Assembly: GCA_044339595.1 (NCBI GenBank)
Contig: JBIIVF010000021.1
Span: forward strand, 1 to 23,583
Source: CAZTGZ01 sp044339595
Lineage (GTDB): Bacteria; Bacteroidota; Bacteroidia; NS11-12g; UBA9320
Reading direction: 5' to 3'
DNA: 23,583 nt
Position numbers and translations under genes: made by a program
Notes under the pieces: model-generated
The model's input: the letters and a program-made list of their open reading frames with translations, nothing else
The model's database searches: none
Told to the model about the DNA's origin: nothing
Shown: positions 16,002-23,583 of the stretch, one piece after another
Numbering within the stretch: the first letter of the stretch is position 1
How the letters are laid out: every line of letters starts with the position of its first letter

Positions 16002-16937
16002 ATGACAGGTCTGAGCACAAGACATTTACTCGGCATTAAAGAATTGTCTGAATCAGACATTCAATTGATTTTTGAAACCGCCGATAATTTTAAACAAATC
16101 CTGAACCGCCCTATAAAAAAGGTCCCTTCGTTGCGTGATGTTACCATTGCCAATATCTTTTTCGAAAATTCGACCCGAACCCGCATCTCTTTTGAGCTGG
16201 CAGAAAAAAGATTGTCTGCCGACATTGTTAACTTTTCAGCCTCTTCCTCCTCCGTAAGCAAGGGTGAAACCTTGATAGATACGGTCAACAATATCTTGAG
16301 CATGAAGGTAGACATGGTGGTGATGCGCCATCCCGCGCCCGGAGCATGTGCTTTCCTTTCAAGAAAGGTAGATGCTCAAATCATCAACGCAGGAGACGGC
16401 ACGCATGAACATCCTACCCAAGCACTGTTAGATGCTTTTTCGATCCGTGAGAAAATGGGTGATGTATCCGGAAAAAAAGTACTCATTGTGGGCGACATTT
16501 TACATAGCAGGGTTGCCTTGAGCAATATTCTTTGTCTGAAAAAGTTAGGTGCGGAAGTAAAAGTCTGTGGACCCACCACATTGATCCCTCGACATATTGA
16601 AGCCCTGGGCGCCGGTGTTGAAACTGATTTTAGAAAAGCCTTAGCATGGTGCGATGTAGCCAATATGTTGCGCATTCAACATGAAAGACAAGACATTAAA
16701 TACTTCCCGAGTCTGCGTGAATATACCATGCAGTTCGGCTTAAATAAGGCCATCCTAGAAAGCCTTTCTAAAGAAATTATCATCATGCACCCGGGTCCCA
16801 TCAATCGTGGTGTTGAAATCACCTCTGATGTGGCTGACAGCCGTCACTCCATCATCCTCGATCAGGTTGAAAATGGGGTAGCCATACGGATGGCCATTTT
16901 ATTTTTGCTGGCCGGGCAAAAAGGTGTTCAAGCATGA
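16002..16937 (+). CDS. pyrB: Aspartate carbamoyltransferase catalytic subunit
   Basis: PyrB joins carbamoyl phosphate and aspartate to carbamoyl aspartate, the first committed step of pyrimidine synthesis. The 311-residue product has the carbamoyl phosphate motif FFENSTRTR (53-61), the loop with Lys87 (SVSKGET), HPTQALLDAF (137-146) and the aspartate-side HPGPINRG (263-270). The aspartate-specific text separates it from ornithine carbamoyltransferase. No pyrI is nearby, so it may work as an unregulated trimer, as in Bacillus. It is 1 base after pyrR and overlaps ansA by 4 bases (ATGA), which points to translational coupling. Confidence 0.97.
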   Translation: MTGLSTRHLLGIKELSESDIQLIFETADNFKQILNRPIKKVPSLRDVTIANIFFENSTRTRISFELAEKRLSADIVNFSASSSSVSKGETLIDTVNNILSMKVDMVVMRHPAPGACAFLSRKVDAQIINAGDGTHEHPTQALLDAFSIREKMGDVSGKKVLIVGDILHSRVALSNILCLKKLGAEVKVCGPTTLIPRHIEALGAGVETDFRKALAWCDVANMLRIQHERQDIKYFPSLREYTMQFGLNKAILESLSKEIIIMHPGPINRGVEITSDVADSRHSIILDQVENGVAIRMAILFLLAGQKGVQA

Positions 16938-17986
16938 GCCATCATAAAATCTTTATCCTCTATACCGGTGGCACCATTGGTATGGCGCCTTCAGATATAA
17001 AGGATCCCCATTCTCCCCTCGTTCCCAAAAACTGGGAACAATTGAGCTATTTTATGCCGTCCATTAAACCGGGTGGCTATTTCTCTCAACGCGGAATTTC
17101 ATTCCATTATCATTCCTTTCCTGAACCCTTGGATTCATCTCAGATTACCCCTGAACATTGGATTAAAATTTCAAACATCCTTTATGAATCTTATGACGAT
17201 TACGATGGTTTTATCATCATTCACGGAACTGACACGATGGCATATTCAGCCAGCATGCTCAGCTTCTTCTTTAATGGATTGACTAAACCCATCGTTTTTA
17301 CCGGATCGCAGCTCCCTATCTCCCACTCCAGAACGGATGCCATCAATAATTTCAGTAATTCAATCCATATTGCTGCTTCTGAGGTTTTTGGTCTTCCGAC
17401 CGTCCCAGAAGTGAGTATTTGTTTCAACGATAGGTTGTTAAGAGGAAATCGATCCTCAAAGTTAAGTACCCGCGATTTTGAAGGATTTGAATCCCCTAAT
17501 TATGGGCATTTGGCGCAACTGGAAGAACATATTGTGATTCATTCACGTAGAATCAGAGAAATCTCACAACCCCACATGAAGCCAACATTGATGAACAAAT
17601 TGGGCACCCGTGTGCTCGATTTGTCTTTATTTCCGGGCTTAAGCTCAGATACTTTGCGTCGTTTGTTAGGGGAAGATGAATTAGACGGACTGATTTTGAG
17701 AACCTATGGCGCAGGCAATGCACCGATGAATGCTGATTTTTTAAAAACCTTAAAAGATGCCTCCGTTTCGGGGACGTTGATATTGAATATTACCCAATGT
17801 TTCCACGGTGGTGTAGACATGCAAAAATACCGCGCGGGCAAGACCTTATTAGAAAACGGCGTTGTCAGTGGACGCGATCTGACCAAAGAAGCAGCACTGA
17901 CCAAAATGATGTGGGTTCTCGGAAATTTTGAAGGAGAAGATCGCATCAAAGCCCTATGCACAGACCAACGCGGTGAAATGAGCTAA
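16934..17986 (+). CDS. ansA: Type I L-asparaginase
   Basis: The enzyme splits asparagine into aspartate and ammonia. The 350-residue product has both threonine motifs: TGGTIGM (11-17, nucleophile Thr14) and HGTDTMAYSAS (97-107, Thr99 and Asp100), and the RGNRSSKLST segment with the catalytic Lys176. No signal peptide is present, which fits the cytoplasmic type I (AnsA) enzyme. Its start overlaps the pyrB stop by 4 bases; it is the last gene of the EVE-pyr operon. The aspartate produced is the substrate of PyrB, so the linkage makes metabolic sense. GatD of archaeal amidotransferases is related but occurs with gatE, absent here. Confidence 0.94.
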   Translation: MSHHKIFILYTGGTIGMAPSDIKDPHSPLVPKNWEQLSYFMPSIKPGGYFSQRGISFHYHSFPEPLDSSQITPEHWIKISNILYESYDDYDGFIIIHGTDTMAYSASMLSFFFNGLTKPIVFTGSQLPISHSRTDAINNFSNSIHIAASEVFGLPTVPEVSICFNDRLLRGNRSSKLSTRDFEGFESPNYGHLAQLEEHIVIHSRRIREISQPHMKPTLMNKLGTRVLDLSLFPGLSSDTLRRLLGEDELDGLILRTYGAGNAPMNADFLKTLKDASVSGTLILNITQCFHGGVDMQKYRAGKTLLENGVVSGRDLTKEAALTKMMWVLGNFEGEDRIKALCTDQRGEMS

Positions 17987-18044
17987 TATCCTCATTCTGT
18001 GCTCCTTTTCGTTTGTTTTTTGTGGAAAAGTAACCACCATTTTA

Positions 18045-18077
18045 TTGCGTTTCATGGTGCCTTCAGATGTAACTTTA
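18045..18077 (+). promoter_or_regulatory. Probable gyrB promoter
   Basis: TTG at 18045-18047, 22 bases, then TAACTTTA at 18070-18077, seven of eight positions of the TAnnTTTG box. Transcription would begin near 18083, about 18 bases before the ATG. Confidence 0.55.
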
Positions 18078-18100
18078 CCCATTCATAACATCTAAGAAAA

Positions 18101-20053
18101 ATGAGCGAAAAGAAAGGTCAAAATACCCATTACGGTGCAGATAATATTCAGGTTCTTGAAGGACTTGAAGCAGTTAGAAAGAGACCGGCCATGTACATCG
18201 GCGATATCGGTCCGAAAGGATTACATCACCTGGTTTACGAAGTAGTAGATAATTCTATCGATGAGGCACTGGCAGGTCATTGTAAAAACATCGACGTAAT
18301 CATCCATGCAGACAACAGTATTTCCGTAAAAGATGATGGTCGCGGTATCCCCGTTGATATGCATCCAAAGGAGAAAAAATCCGCCCTCGAGGTGGTGATG
18401 ACTGTATTGCATGCCGGCGGCAAATTTGATAAAGATTCGTATAAAGTTTCAGGTGGATTGCACGGTGTGGGGGTATCCTGCGTGAATGCACTTTCCATCA
18501 AGTTACTGGCTACCGTTCACAGAGATGGCAAGATCTACCGTCAGGAATATTCGAAGGGAAAACCGATGACCTCTGTAGATGTGATTGGCGAAACTGCGGA
18601 GCGTGGCACGGTCATTACCTTTTGGCCGGATGATGAAATATTTACAACCACTGAATACAAACATGAGACTTTAGCCAATCGATTGAGGGAACTTTCTTTC
18701 CTCAACAAAGGCATCAAACTCAGTCTGACCGATGAGCGCACTCCTGAAGAAGGCGCGGCACCCGAGCCTGAGCATTTTCATTCTGAAGGTGGACTGCGCG
18801 AATTTGTTCAATACTTGGATCAAACCCGCCACGTGATCATTCCTGAACCGATTTATGTTGAAGGAGAAAAAGGCGGTGTTCCGGTTGAAGTAGCATTTCA
18901 ATATAACGACGGTTATAATGAAAATCTTTACAGTTACGTAAACAACATCAATACCATCGAGGGCGGCACTCACGTAGCCGGTTTCAGAAGGGCGATGACC
19001 CGTACCCTGAAAAATTATGCCGACAAATCAGGATTGCTCAAAAACGTAAAAGTTGAAATCAGCGGAGACGATTTTAGAGAAGGATTAACTGGGGTAATTT
19101 CTGTAAAAGTAATGGAACCTCAATTTGAAGGACAAACCAAAACCAAGCTTGGCAATAGCGACGTAGCCGGAGCTGTGGATACTTGCGTTGGTGAAATCCT
19201 CAACAATTATCTGGAAGAGAATCCAAATCAAGCCCGAATGATTGTAAATAAAGTAGTTCTGGCAGCGCAGGCCAGAGCCGCAGCCAGAAAAGCACGAGAA
19301 ATGGTGCAACGTAAAGGTGCCATGAGTGGAATCGGGTTACCGGGAAAACTCTCGGATTGCTCTGAAAAAGACGCTCAGCTTTGTGAAATTTATCTGGTGG
19401 AGGGAGATTCAGCAGGAGGAACTGCCAAACAAGGCAGAGACCGCAATTTTCAAGCCATATTGCCGCTCAGGGGTAAAATTCTGAATGTTGAAAAAGCGCT
19501 TGAACACAAAATATACGACAACGAAGAAATCAAAAATATCTTCACTGCATTGGGTGTATCCATTGGAACGGAAGAAGATGAGAAAGAATTGAATCTATCC
19601 AGACTCCGTTATCACAAAGTAATCATCATGACCGATGCCGACGTGGATGGCAGTCATATTAGAACTTTGATTTTAACCCTGTTCTTCAGATATATGAAAC
19701 GACTTATAGAATCAGGTTACCTTTACATTGCCACTCCTCCTCTTTATCAGGTGCGAAAAGGAAGAGAATCAGTATATTGTTGGAGTGAAAAGGAACGCGA
19801 TCAGTTTATCAAAGATTTAGGTGGTGATCGCCCGGATTCGGTGACCGTTCAGCGTTACAAAGGTTTGGGAGAAATGAATGCCGAACAACTTTGGGAAACC
19901 ACCATGGATCCTGCCAGAAGAACTTTAAAGCAAGTAGCGTTAGACAGCGCAGCAGAAGCCGATAGAGTATTCTCTATGCTCATGGGCGACGAAGTTCCTC
20001 CTCGCAGGGAGTTCATTGAAGCCAACGCGCATTACGCGAAGATTGACGCATAA
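18101..20053 (+). CDS. gyrB: DNA gyrase subunit B
   Basis: GyrB is the ATPase subunit of gyrase, which puts negative supercoils into DNA. The 650-residue product has the GHKL ATPase motifs YEVVDNSIDEA (46-56, general base Glu47), DDGRGIPVD (78-86) and GGLHGVGVSCVNALS (118-132), the transducer domain, and the Toprim domain with LVEGDSAGG (catalytic Glu434) and DADVDGSHIRT (Asp512, Asp514, Asp516), ending in RYKGLGEMNAEQLWETTMDP. Length is typical for a GyrB without the 170-residue insert of Proteobacteria. ParE is the alternative, but the QRGR-type segment here (KQGRDRNFQAILPL) fits GyrB. It is a single-gene transcript. Confidence 0.96.
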   Translation: MSEKKGQNTHYGADNIQVLEGLEAVRKRPAMYIGDIGPKGLHHLVYEVVDNSIDEALAGHCKNIDVIIHADNSISVKDDGRGIPVDMHPKEKKSALEVVMTVLHAGGKFDKDSYKVSGGLHGVGVSCVNALSIKLLATVHRDGKIYRQEYSKGKPMTSVDVIGETAERGTVITFWPDDEIFTTTEYKHETLANRLRELSFLNKGIKLSLTDERTPEEGAAPEPEHFHSEGGLREFVQYLDQTRHVIIPEPIYVEGEKGGVPVEVAFQYNDGYNENLYSYVNNINTIEGGTHVAGFRRAMTRTLKNYADKSGLLKNVKVEISGDDFREGLTGVISVKVMEPQFEGQTKTKLGNSDVAGAVDTCVGEILNNYLEENPNQARMIVNKVVLAAQARAAARKAREMVQRKGAMSGIGLPGKLSDCSEKDAQLCEIYLVEGDSAGGTAKQGRDRNFQAILPLRGKILNVEKALEHKIYDNEEIKNIFTALGVSIGTEEDEKELNLSRLRYHKVIIMTDADVDGSHIRTLILTLFFRYMKRLIESGYLYIATPPLYQVRKGRESVYCWSEKERDQFIKDLGGDRPDSVTVQRYKGLGEMNAEQLWETTMDPARRTLKQVALDSAAEADRVFSMLMGDEVPPRREFIEANAHYAKIDA

Positions 20054-20071
20054 CAAACAAAACGATTCCGA

Positions 20072-21043
20072 TTACATCGATAAAATCTCCGCCAGTTTTA
20101 ACAAATCGGTGGAGATTTCTTTTTTCTTATAAATGGCATCCTCAAATGAAGTAAAATTTACCTCATTGTTTACAATGCCAATGGTCTGATTCTTTCTACC
20201 GGCCATCAATGCATCCACAGCAGCCGAACCCAAAATAGACGCTCTCACACGGTCACGTGCGGTAGGGCTCCCTCCTCTTTGTACATGCCCCAAAATGGTG
20301 GCTCTGATTTTTAAATGCGGATATCGTTCAGAAAGTCTATGGGATAATCCAATAGCTCCCCCTTCTTGATCACCTTCTGCTACCACGATGATGGAAAATG
20401 ACTTTTGTCTCTTTCCTTTACGATCGAAATAATTCAGCAGTTTGGTCATATCCATATTATCTTCAGGGATTAATATTCCTTCTGCTCCCCCGCCAATACC
20501 TACATCCACCGCAATAAACCCTGAATCTCTGCCCATCACTTCTACCAAGAATACGCGATCGTGAGAATCTGCCGTATCTCTGATTTTGTCTATAGCTTGT
20601 AAAGCTGTATTGATGGCGGTATCATAGCCTATGGTAAAATCGGTCCCATACAAATCATTGTCTATCGTACCCGGAAGACCGATACTCGGCACACCATATT
20701 CTTCATAGAATATTTTCGCTCCGGTATAGGTGCCGTTTCCGCCAATACATACCAAACCTTCAATGCCATGTTTCACAATATTTTCATACGCAGACTTTCG
20801 GCCTTCGGCAGTGCGAAATTCATCACTCCTGGCAGTTTTGAGAATGGTACCGCCGCGTTGGATAATGTTGGCGACTGAAACGGAGCTCAACGGGGTAAAC
20901 ATATCATTGATCATACCGTGGTAGCCATACATGATTCCGTAAATATCCAAATCGTGATAAATGGCGGTTCGCACCACTGCTCTAATACAAGCATTCATAC
21001 CCGGAGCATCTCCACCGGAAGTAAAAACTGCAATTTTCTTCAT
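20072..21043 (-). CDS. pfkA: 6-phosphofructokinase
   Basis: The enzyme phosphorylates fructose 6-phosphate to the 1,6-bisphosphate, the committed step of glycolysis. The 323-residue product has the group A layout: TSGGDAPGMNACIRAVVR (8-25), TILKTARSDEFRT (66-78), GTIDNDLYGTD with the catalytic Asp128 (125-135), EVMGRDSGF (168-176) and HVQRGGSPTARDR. At the ATP/Mg loop it reads GGNGTYTGA (101-109), where ATP-dependent enzymes have GGDG and pyrophosphate-dependent ones GGDD. The Gly after it points to ATP as donor; the Asn in place of the usual Asp is odd. It converges on gyrB with an 18-base gap. Confidence 0.95.
   Translation of the reverse strand: MKKIAVFTSGGDAPGMNACIRAVVRTAIYHDLDIYGIMYGYHGMINDMFTPLSSVSVANIIQRGGTILKTARSDEFRTAEGRKSAYENIVKHGIEGLVCIGGNGTYTGAKIFYEEYGVPSIGLPGTIDNDLYGTDFTIGYDTAINTALQAIDKIRDTADSHDRVFLVEVMGRDSGFIAVDVGIGGGAEGILIPEDNMDMTKLLNYFDRKGKRQKSFSIIVVAEGDQEGGAIGLSHRLSERYPHLKIRATILGHVQRGGSPTARDRVRASILGSAAVDALMAGRKNQTIGIVNNEVNFTSFEDAIYKKKEISTDLLKLAEILSM
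20083..20125 (+). terminator. gyrB terminator embedded in the pfkA 3' end
   Basis: AAATCTCCGCC (20083-20093) pairs with GGTGGAGATTT (20108-20118), 11 pairs with one G-T, across a 14-base loop, then CTTTTTTC. It begins 30 bases after the gyrB stop and lies wholly within the last codons of pfkA on the other strand. Confidence 0.8.
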
Positions 21044-21087
21044 GTTCCGAAATTAATTCTCTGACTTCAAATTTGTACGAATTAAAC

Positions 21088-21123
21088 AAAAAAACCGCCG
21101 TTGTTCGACGGCGGTTTTTTTTT
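21088..21123 (-). terminator. Terminator of the 21140-22015 lipoprotein gene
   Basis: CCGCCG (21095-21100) and CGGCGG (21109-21114) form the core stem, flanked by A and T runs that extend the pairing and give a T tract in either direction. It lies 16 bases past the minus-strand stop, ahead of pfkA, so it isolates pfkA from that gene. Confidence 0.9.
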
Positions 21124-21139
21124 AAAGAACTCATATCAA

Positions 21140-22015
21140 TTAAGATTTTTTCTTGTATTTGAACTCAACGTAATCGTTGTTGTCAGATCCAGTTTTAACC
21201 ACATTGGTAACTTGAACCAAGGCATAAGAACCGGCAGCGCCTCTCAAATTTGCCACAATTAAATCACCTGTTTTTAAACCGGTTAAAGCCGATTTAGGAG
21301 CTCCACTGCTAGTCCAAGCAGACTCTAATGTAGTAGTTGTAGTGATTTGAGAATAGGTATAAGCAGTTACTAATTTAAAGGTAGTCCCGTTTCTGCTTGT
21401 CCATCTTGCAGGCCAAGAAGCAACTTCCTCATCACGGGTAGAATCCTGAATATCTTTGTCTGCACCTGGATCAGAAGAAAGCAAGTTACCACCGTTCAAC
21501 AAATCATATGCTCCGGGTTTCGGGCCTTTGAAATTCCAAACTTTCAGGGTGTTGTTGTCATTGTCTTTGGCAATTTCAATCAAATTTGCTCCACCGGCCG
21601 GGGTGGTAGTAATGGTAATTGACTTTGAAGTGCTTTCACCGTCTTTATCTGTTACGCGGAAAGTCCATTTTTCGCTTCCGGCAATTGAACGGGTTACGCC
21701 ACTATAGATTGCTCTGAGGTTGGTTCCATCGATAGAAGAATCACATACTGTACAATCAGCAGGCTTCAAGTTTGGACCACCATCATATGCAACAAAAATT
21801 TCTAATTTACTCAATTTAACCGAATGCGTTGCCACAACACCAATTTTGAAGGCTGTAGCACCATTGATAGATGCATCTTGTGCAGTAAAACCGGCATCAC
21901 CGATAAAATTCACTTCAGGAGTTGGAGCTGGATCGTCACCGCCGCCGCAGCTTTGAATAAAGATTGTACCCAATGTTACAACACTGGCTAAAGCAAGTAA
22001 TCTCAATTTGTTCAT
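21140..22015 (-). CDS. Unknown secreted lipoprotein with Ig-like N-terminal part
   Basis: The 291-residue product has a lipoprotein signal ending in FIQSC (Cys23) followed by GGGDD, an acidic-glycine start that in Bacteroidota often goes with surface-exposed lipoproteins. About residues 35-140 look like an Ig-type beta domain (KLEIFVAYDGG, then WTFRVTDKDGE) with two close cysteines (DCTVC). The C-terminal half (about 150-291: KVWNFKGPKPGAYDLLNGG, DLIVANLRGAAGSYALVQVT, YVEFKYKKKS) resembles a C-terminal module I recall from other Bacteroidota lipoproteins without known function. A TTG further up (22045) is rejected because it lies in the -7 box of the promoter. Single gene with its own promoter and terminator. 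Confidence 0.82.
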   Translation of the reverse strand: MNKLRLLALASVVTLGTIFIQSCGGGDDPAPTPEVNFIGDAGFTAQDASINGATAFKIGVVATHSVKLSKLEIFVAYDGGPNLKPADCTVCDSSIDGTNLRAIYSGVTRSIAGSEKWTFRVTDKDGESTSKSITITTTPAGGANLIEIAKDNDNNTLKVWNFKGPKPGAYDLLNGGNLLSSDPGADKDIQDSTRDEEVASWPARWTSRNGTTFKLVTAYTYSQITTTTTLESAWTSSGAPKSALTGLKTGDLIVANLRGAAGSYALVQVTNVVKTGSDNNDYVEFKYKKKS

Positions 22016-22042
22016 AATAATTATCATATTTAATTTAATGAG

Positions 22043-22073
22043 CAAAAATAAGCTCTTTTGAAGAACTGAACAA
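22043..22073 (-). promoter_or_regulatory. Promoter of the 21140-22015 lipoprotein gene
   Basis: On the minus strand: TTG (22071-22073), 20 bases, then a perfect TATTTTTG (22043-22050). Transcription should begin near 22037, about 22 bases before the ATG at 22015. Confidence 0.8.
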
Positions 22074-22125
22074 CCATTAAACGAATAAAAACGTTGGATC
22101 GCTTTTAAAAACAGGGACTCCTATT

Positions 22126-22133
22126 TACCTTTC
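22126..22133 (+). promoter_or_regulatory. Possible -7 box of the symporter gene
   Basis: TACCTTTC matches seven of eight positions of TAnnTTTG and lies 17 bases before the ATG at 22151. No TTG is found at the expected distance upstream, only TTTT at 22103-22106. Confidence 0.4.
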
Positions 22134-22150
22134 GCCCTTAATTCTACCTT

Positions 22151-23583
22151 ATGCATCTCACCTGGCTTGATTGGTCCATCATTATTGCCTTTTTTGCAAT
22201 TTCACTCATCATCAGTTTTTTTTACAAAAAAGTGGCAGAAAAAGGTATTGCAGGCTTTTTCCTGGGCGGTAGAAATTTACCTTGGTACTTAGCCGGCATC
22301 TCTATGGTAGCCACCACCTTTGCCGCAGACACCCCCCTTGCCGTAACCGAAATTGTTGCAGAAAAGGGAATTGCAGGCAATTGGCTGTGGTGGAGTTTTA
22401 TCATGGGGGGTATGCTTACCGCCATTGTTTTCGCAAGATTATGGAGGAGATCTGAGGTAGTCACCGAACTTGAATTGATTTCATTGCGGTACAGTGGACC
22501 TGGCGCCTATTATTTGCGAAAAATTAAGGCCGTTTATTTAGGACTCATCATGAATGCCATTGTGATCGCTTGGGTGAACAAAGCTTTGCTTTCTCTTCTC
22601 GTAGTGTTTTTTGAAATTCCGGAAGCTCAATTAATATGGTTCGCTGCCGGGGCGATGCTGTTTGTAGCCATCTATTCATCCATATCAGGGCTCATGGGGG
22701 TTGCAGTAACCGATGCCTTTCAGTTTATTCTCGCTATGACCGGTTGTATCATTTTGTCTGTTTTGGTCATCAACTCAGATCAAATTGGAGGCATCAGTGG
22801 TTTAAAAGAAAAAATTCCGGCTGAGATGTTACAATTCACCCCTTCTCTCGGTGGATCCTCTTCCAACGGCACTTTCAGTTTGGGGTGGCCTGAGTTTATG
22901 CTGTTCATTGGCGTTATCTGGTGGAGCAGCTGGTATCCGGGTGCAGAGCCCGGAGGCGGTGGTTATATTGCCCAGCGCATGCTTAGTTCGAAAAACGAAA
23001 AACACTCCTTGTTCGCTACATTGTTTTTTCAAGCGGCCCATTATTGCCTTAGACCCTGGCCCTGGATTTTAGTTGGACTGGCAGCAGTCGCGTTATATCC
23101 TGAACTTTCTGCGGCCGATAAGAAACTTGGATATGTAATGGCCATGAAAGACTTTTTACCTGCGGGTTTAACCGGCCTCATGCTCGCTGCATTCTTCGGC
23201 GCATACGCCAGCACCATCAGCACCCAACTCAACTGGGGGGCCAGTTATTTGGTTAACGACCTGATTCAACCGGATGAAAAAGAAGCCAACGCTGACAAAA
23301 AGGCGGTAAATATCTCTAGAATTGCCACATTTGCCATCATGGTCTTCAGCCTTTGGATTACGACCATGGTGGGTTCTATCAAAGAGGTTTGGGAATTTAT
23401 TCTGGAATGTGGTGCCGGTCTGGGACTTGTGCTCATTTTGCGTTGGTTTTGGTGGCGCATCAATGTTTGGAGTGAGATTGCCGCTACGATTGCCCCTTTT
23501 ATCATCTATGGTACCCTCAAAGTTTTAGCGGCATTCGACATGGGTGGAATTTACGTTACCTCTCCCTATTCTGTTTTTATTAC
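22151..23583 (+). CDS. Sodium:solute symporter (SSS family), 3' end outside window
   Basis: The frame is open from ATG 22151 to the window end (477 residues, no stop). The product is a polytopic membrane protein with around ten hydrophobic segments visible. Signatures of the solute:sodium symporter family include FFLGGRNLPWYLAGISMVAT (residues 36-55), FAADTPLAVTEIV, the GLMGVAVTDAFQF segment, and LTGLMLAAFFGAYASTIST, which ends in the conserved small/Ser-rich part of the sodium site. It uses the sodium gradient to import a small solute; the substrate (sugar, amino acid, carboxylate or other) cannot be told. The divergent lipoprotein gene starts 136 bases away. Confidence 0.9.
   Translation, partial: MHLTWLDWSIIIAFFAISLIISFFYKKVAEKGIAGFFLGGRNLPWYLAGISMVATTFAADTPLAVTEIVAEKGIAGNWLWWSFIMGGMLTAIVFARLWRRSEVVTELELISLRYSGPGAYYLRKIKAVYLGLIMNAIVIAWVNKALLSLLVVFFEIPEAQLIWFAAGAMLFVAIYSSISGLMGVAVTDAFQFILAMTGCIILSVLVINSDQIGGISGLKEKIPAEMLQFTPSLGGSSSNGTFSLGWPEFMLFIGVIWWSSWYPGAEPGGGGYIAQRMLSSKNEKHSLFATLFFQAAHYCLRPWPWILVGLAAVALYPELSAADKKLGYVMAMKDFLPAGLTGLMLAAFFGAYASTISTQLNWGASYLVNDLIQPDEKEANADKKAVNISRIATFAIMVFSLWITTMVGSIKEVWEFILECGAGLGLVLILRWFWWRINVWSEIAATIAPFIIYGTLKVLAAFDMGGIYVTSPYSVFI

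Noticed and set aside
17977..17996. AATGAG/CTCATT inverted repeat as terminator of ansA
   Set aside because: Six AT-rich pairs and no proper T run follow; it may be chance.
22016..22045. Start of the lipoprotein gene at TTG 22045
   Set aside because: The codon lies in the TATTTTTG -7 box; ATG at 22015 gives a normal lipoprotein signal and a leader of about 22 bases.

Overview
The window looks like chromosomal DNA of a member of the phylum Bacteroidota. Three things point there: proteins with both kinds of type IX secretion (T9SS) C-terminal sorting domains, promoters of the Bacteroidota form (TTG or TTTG, about 20 bases, then TAnnTTTG) with few Shine-Dalgarno sequences, and the gene order NtrC-type regulator, lptE, TPR protein, secG close to groES-groEL. 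I cannot name a genus. I found no rRNA, tRNA, CRISPR array, insertion sequence or prophage.

Layout. (1) 2-2228, plus strand: the end of a sigma-54-type regulator, an LptE-like outer-membrane lipoprotein, a TPR-like protein whose middle is built from short DNA repeats, and secG. (2) 2238-7448, minus strand: a 1499-residue secreted M4 metallopeptidase with a CUB-like domain, six cysteine-paired repeats, PKD domains and a T9SS type B tail, followed 3 bases later by an unrecognised 235-residue protein. This pair separates secG from groES. (3) 7636-9576: groES-groEL, then a strong terminator and a short AATCA-type repeat tract. (4) 9802-12173, minus strand: a secreted protein with a T9SS type A tail and a di-heme cytochrome c peroxidase lipoprotein, probably one transcript. 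(5) 12174-12555: a gene-poor gap with three inverted repeats, a minus-strand promoter and the rpsA promoter. (6) 12556-14916: ribosomal protein S1 with six S1 domains and an extra helix-hairpin-helix-like C-terminal domain. (7) 15049-17986: a tight EVE-pyrR-pyrB-ansA operon, apparently leaderless. (8) gyrB (plus) and pfkA (minus) converge; the gyrB terminator lies inside the end of pfkA. (9) 21140-22015, minus strand: an unknown lipoprotein with its own promoter and terminator. (10) From 22151: a sodium:solute symporter cut by the window end.

Most of the window is housekeeping: chaperonin, translation, pyrimidine synthesis, DNA supercoiling and glycolysis, with an accessory set of cell-surface and secreted proteins. 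In the pyr operon asparaginase makes the aspartate that PyrB uses, so the genes form a short route from asparagine to carbamoyl aspartate. I see no clearly new defence or mobile system. The items most worth a second look are the S1 C-terminal fusion, the Asp-to-Asn change in the phosphofructokinase GGDG motif, the structured gap before rpsA, and the DNA repeats inside the TPR gene.
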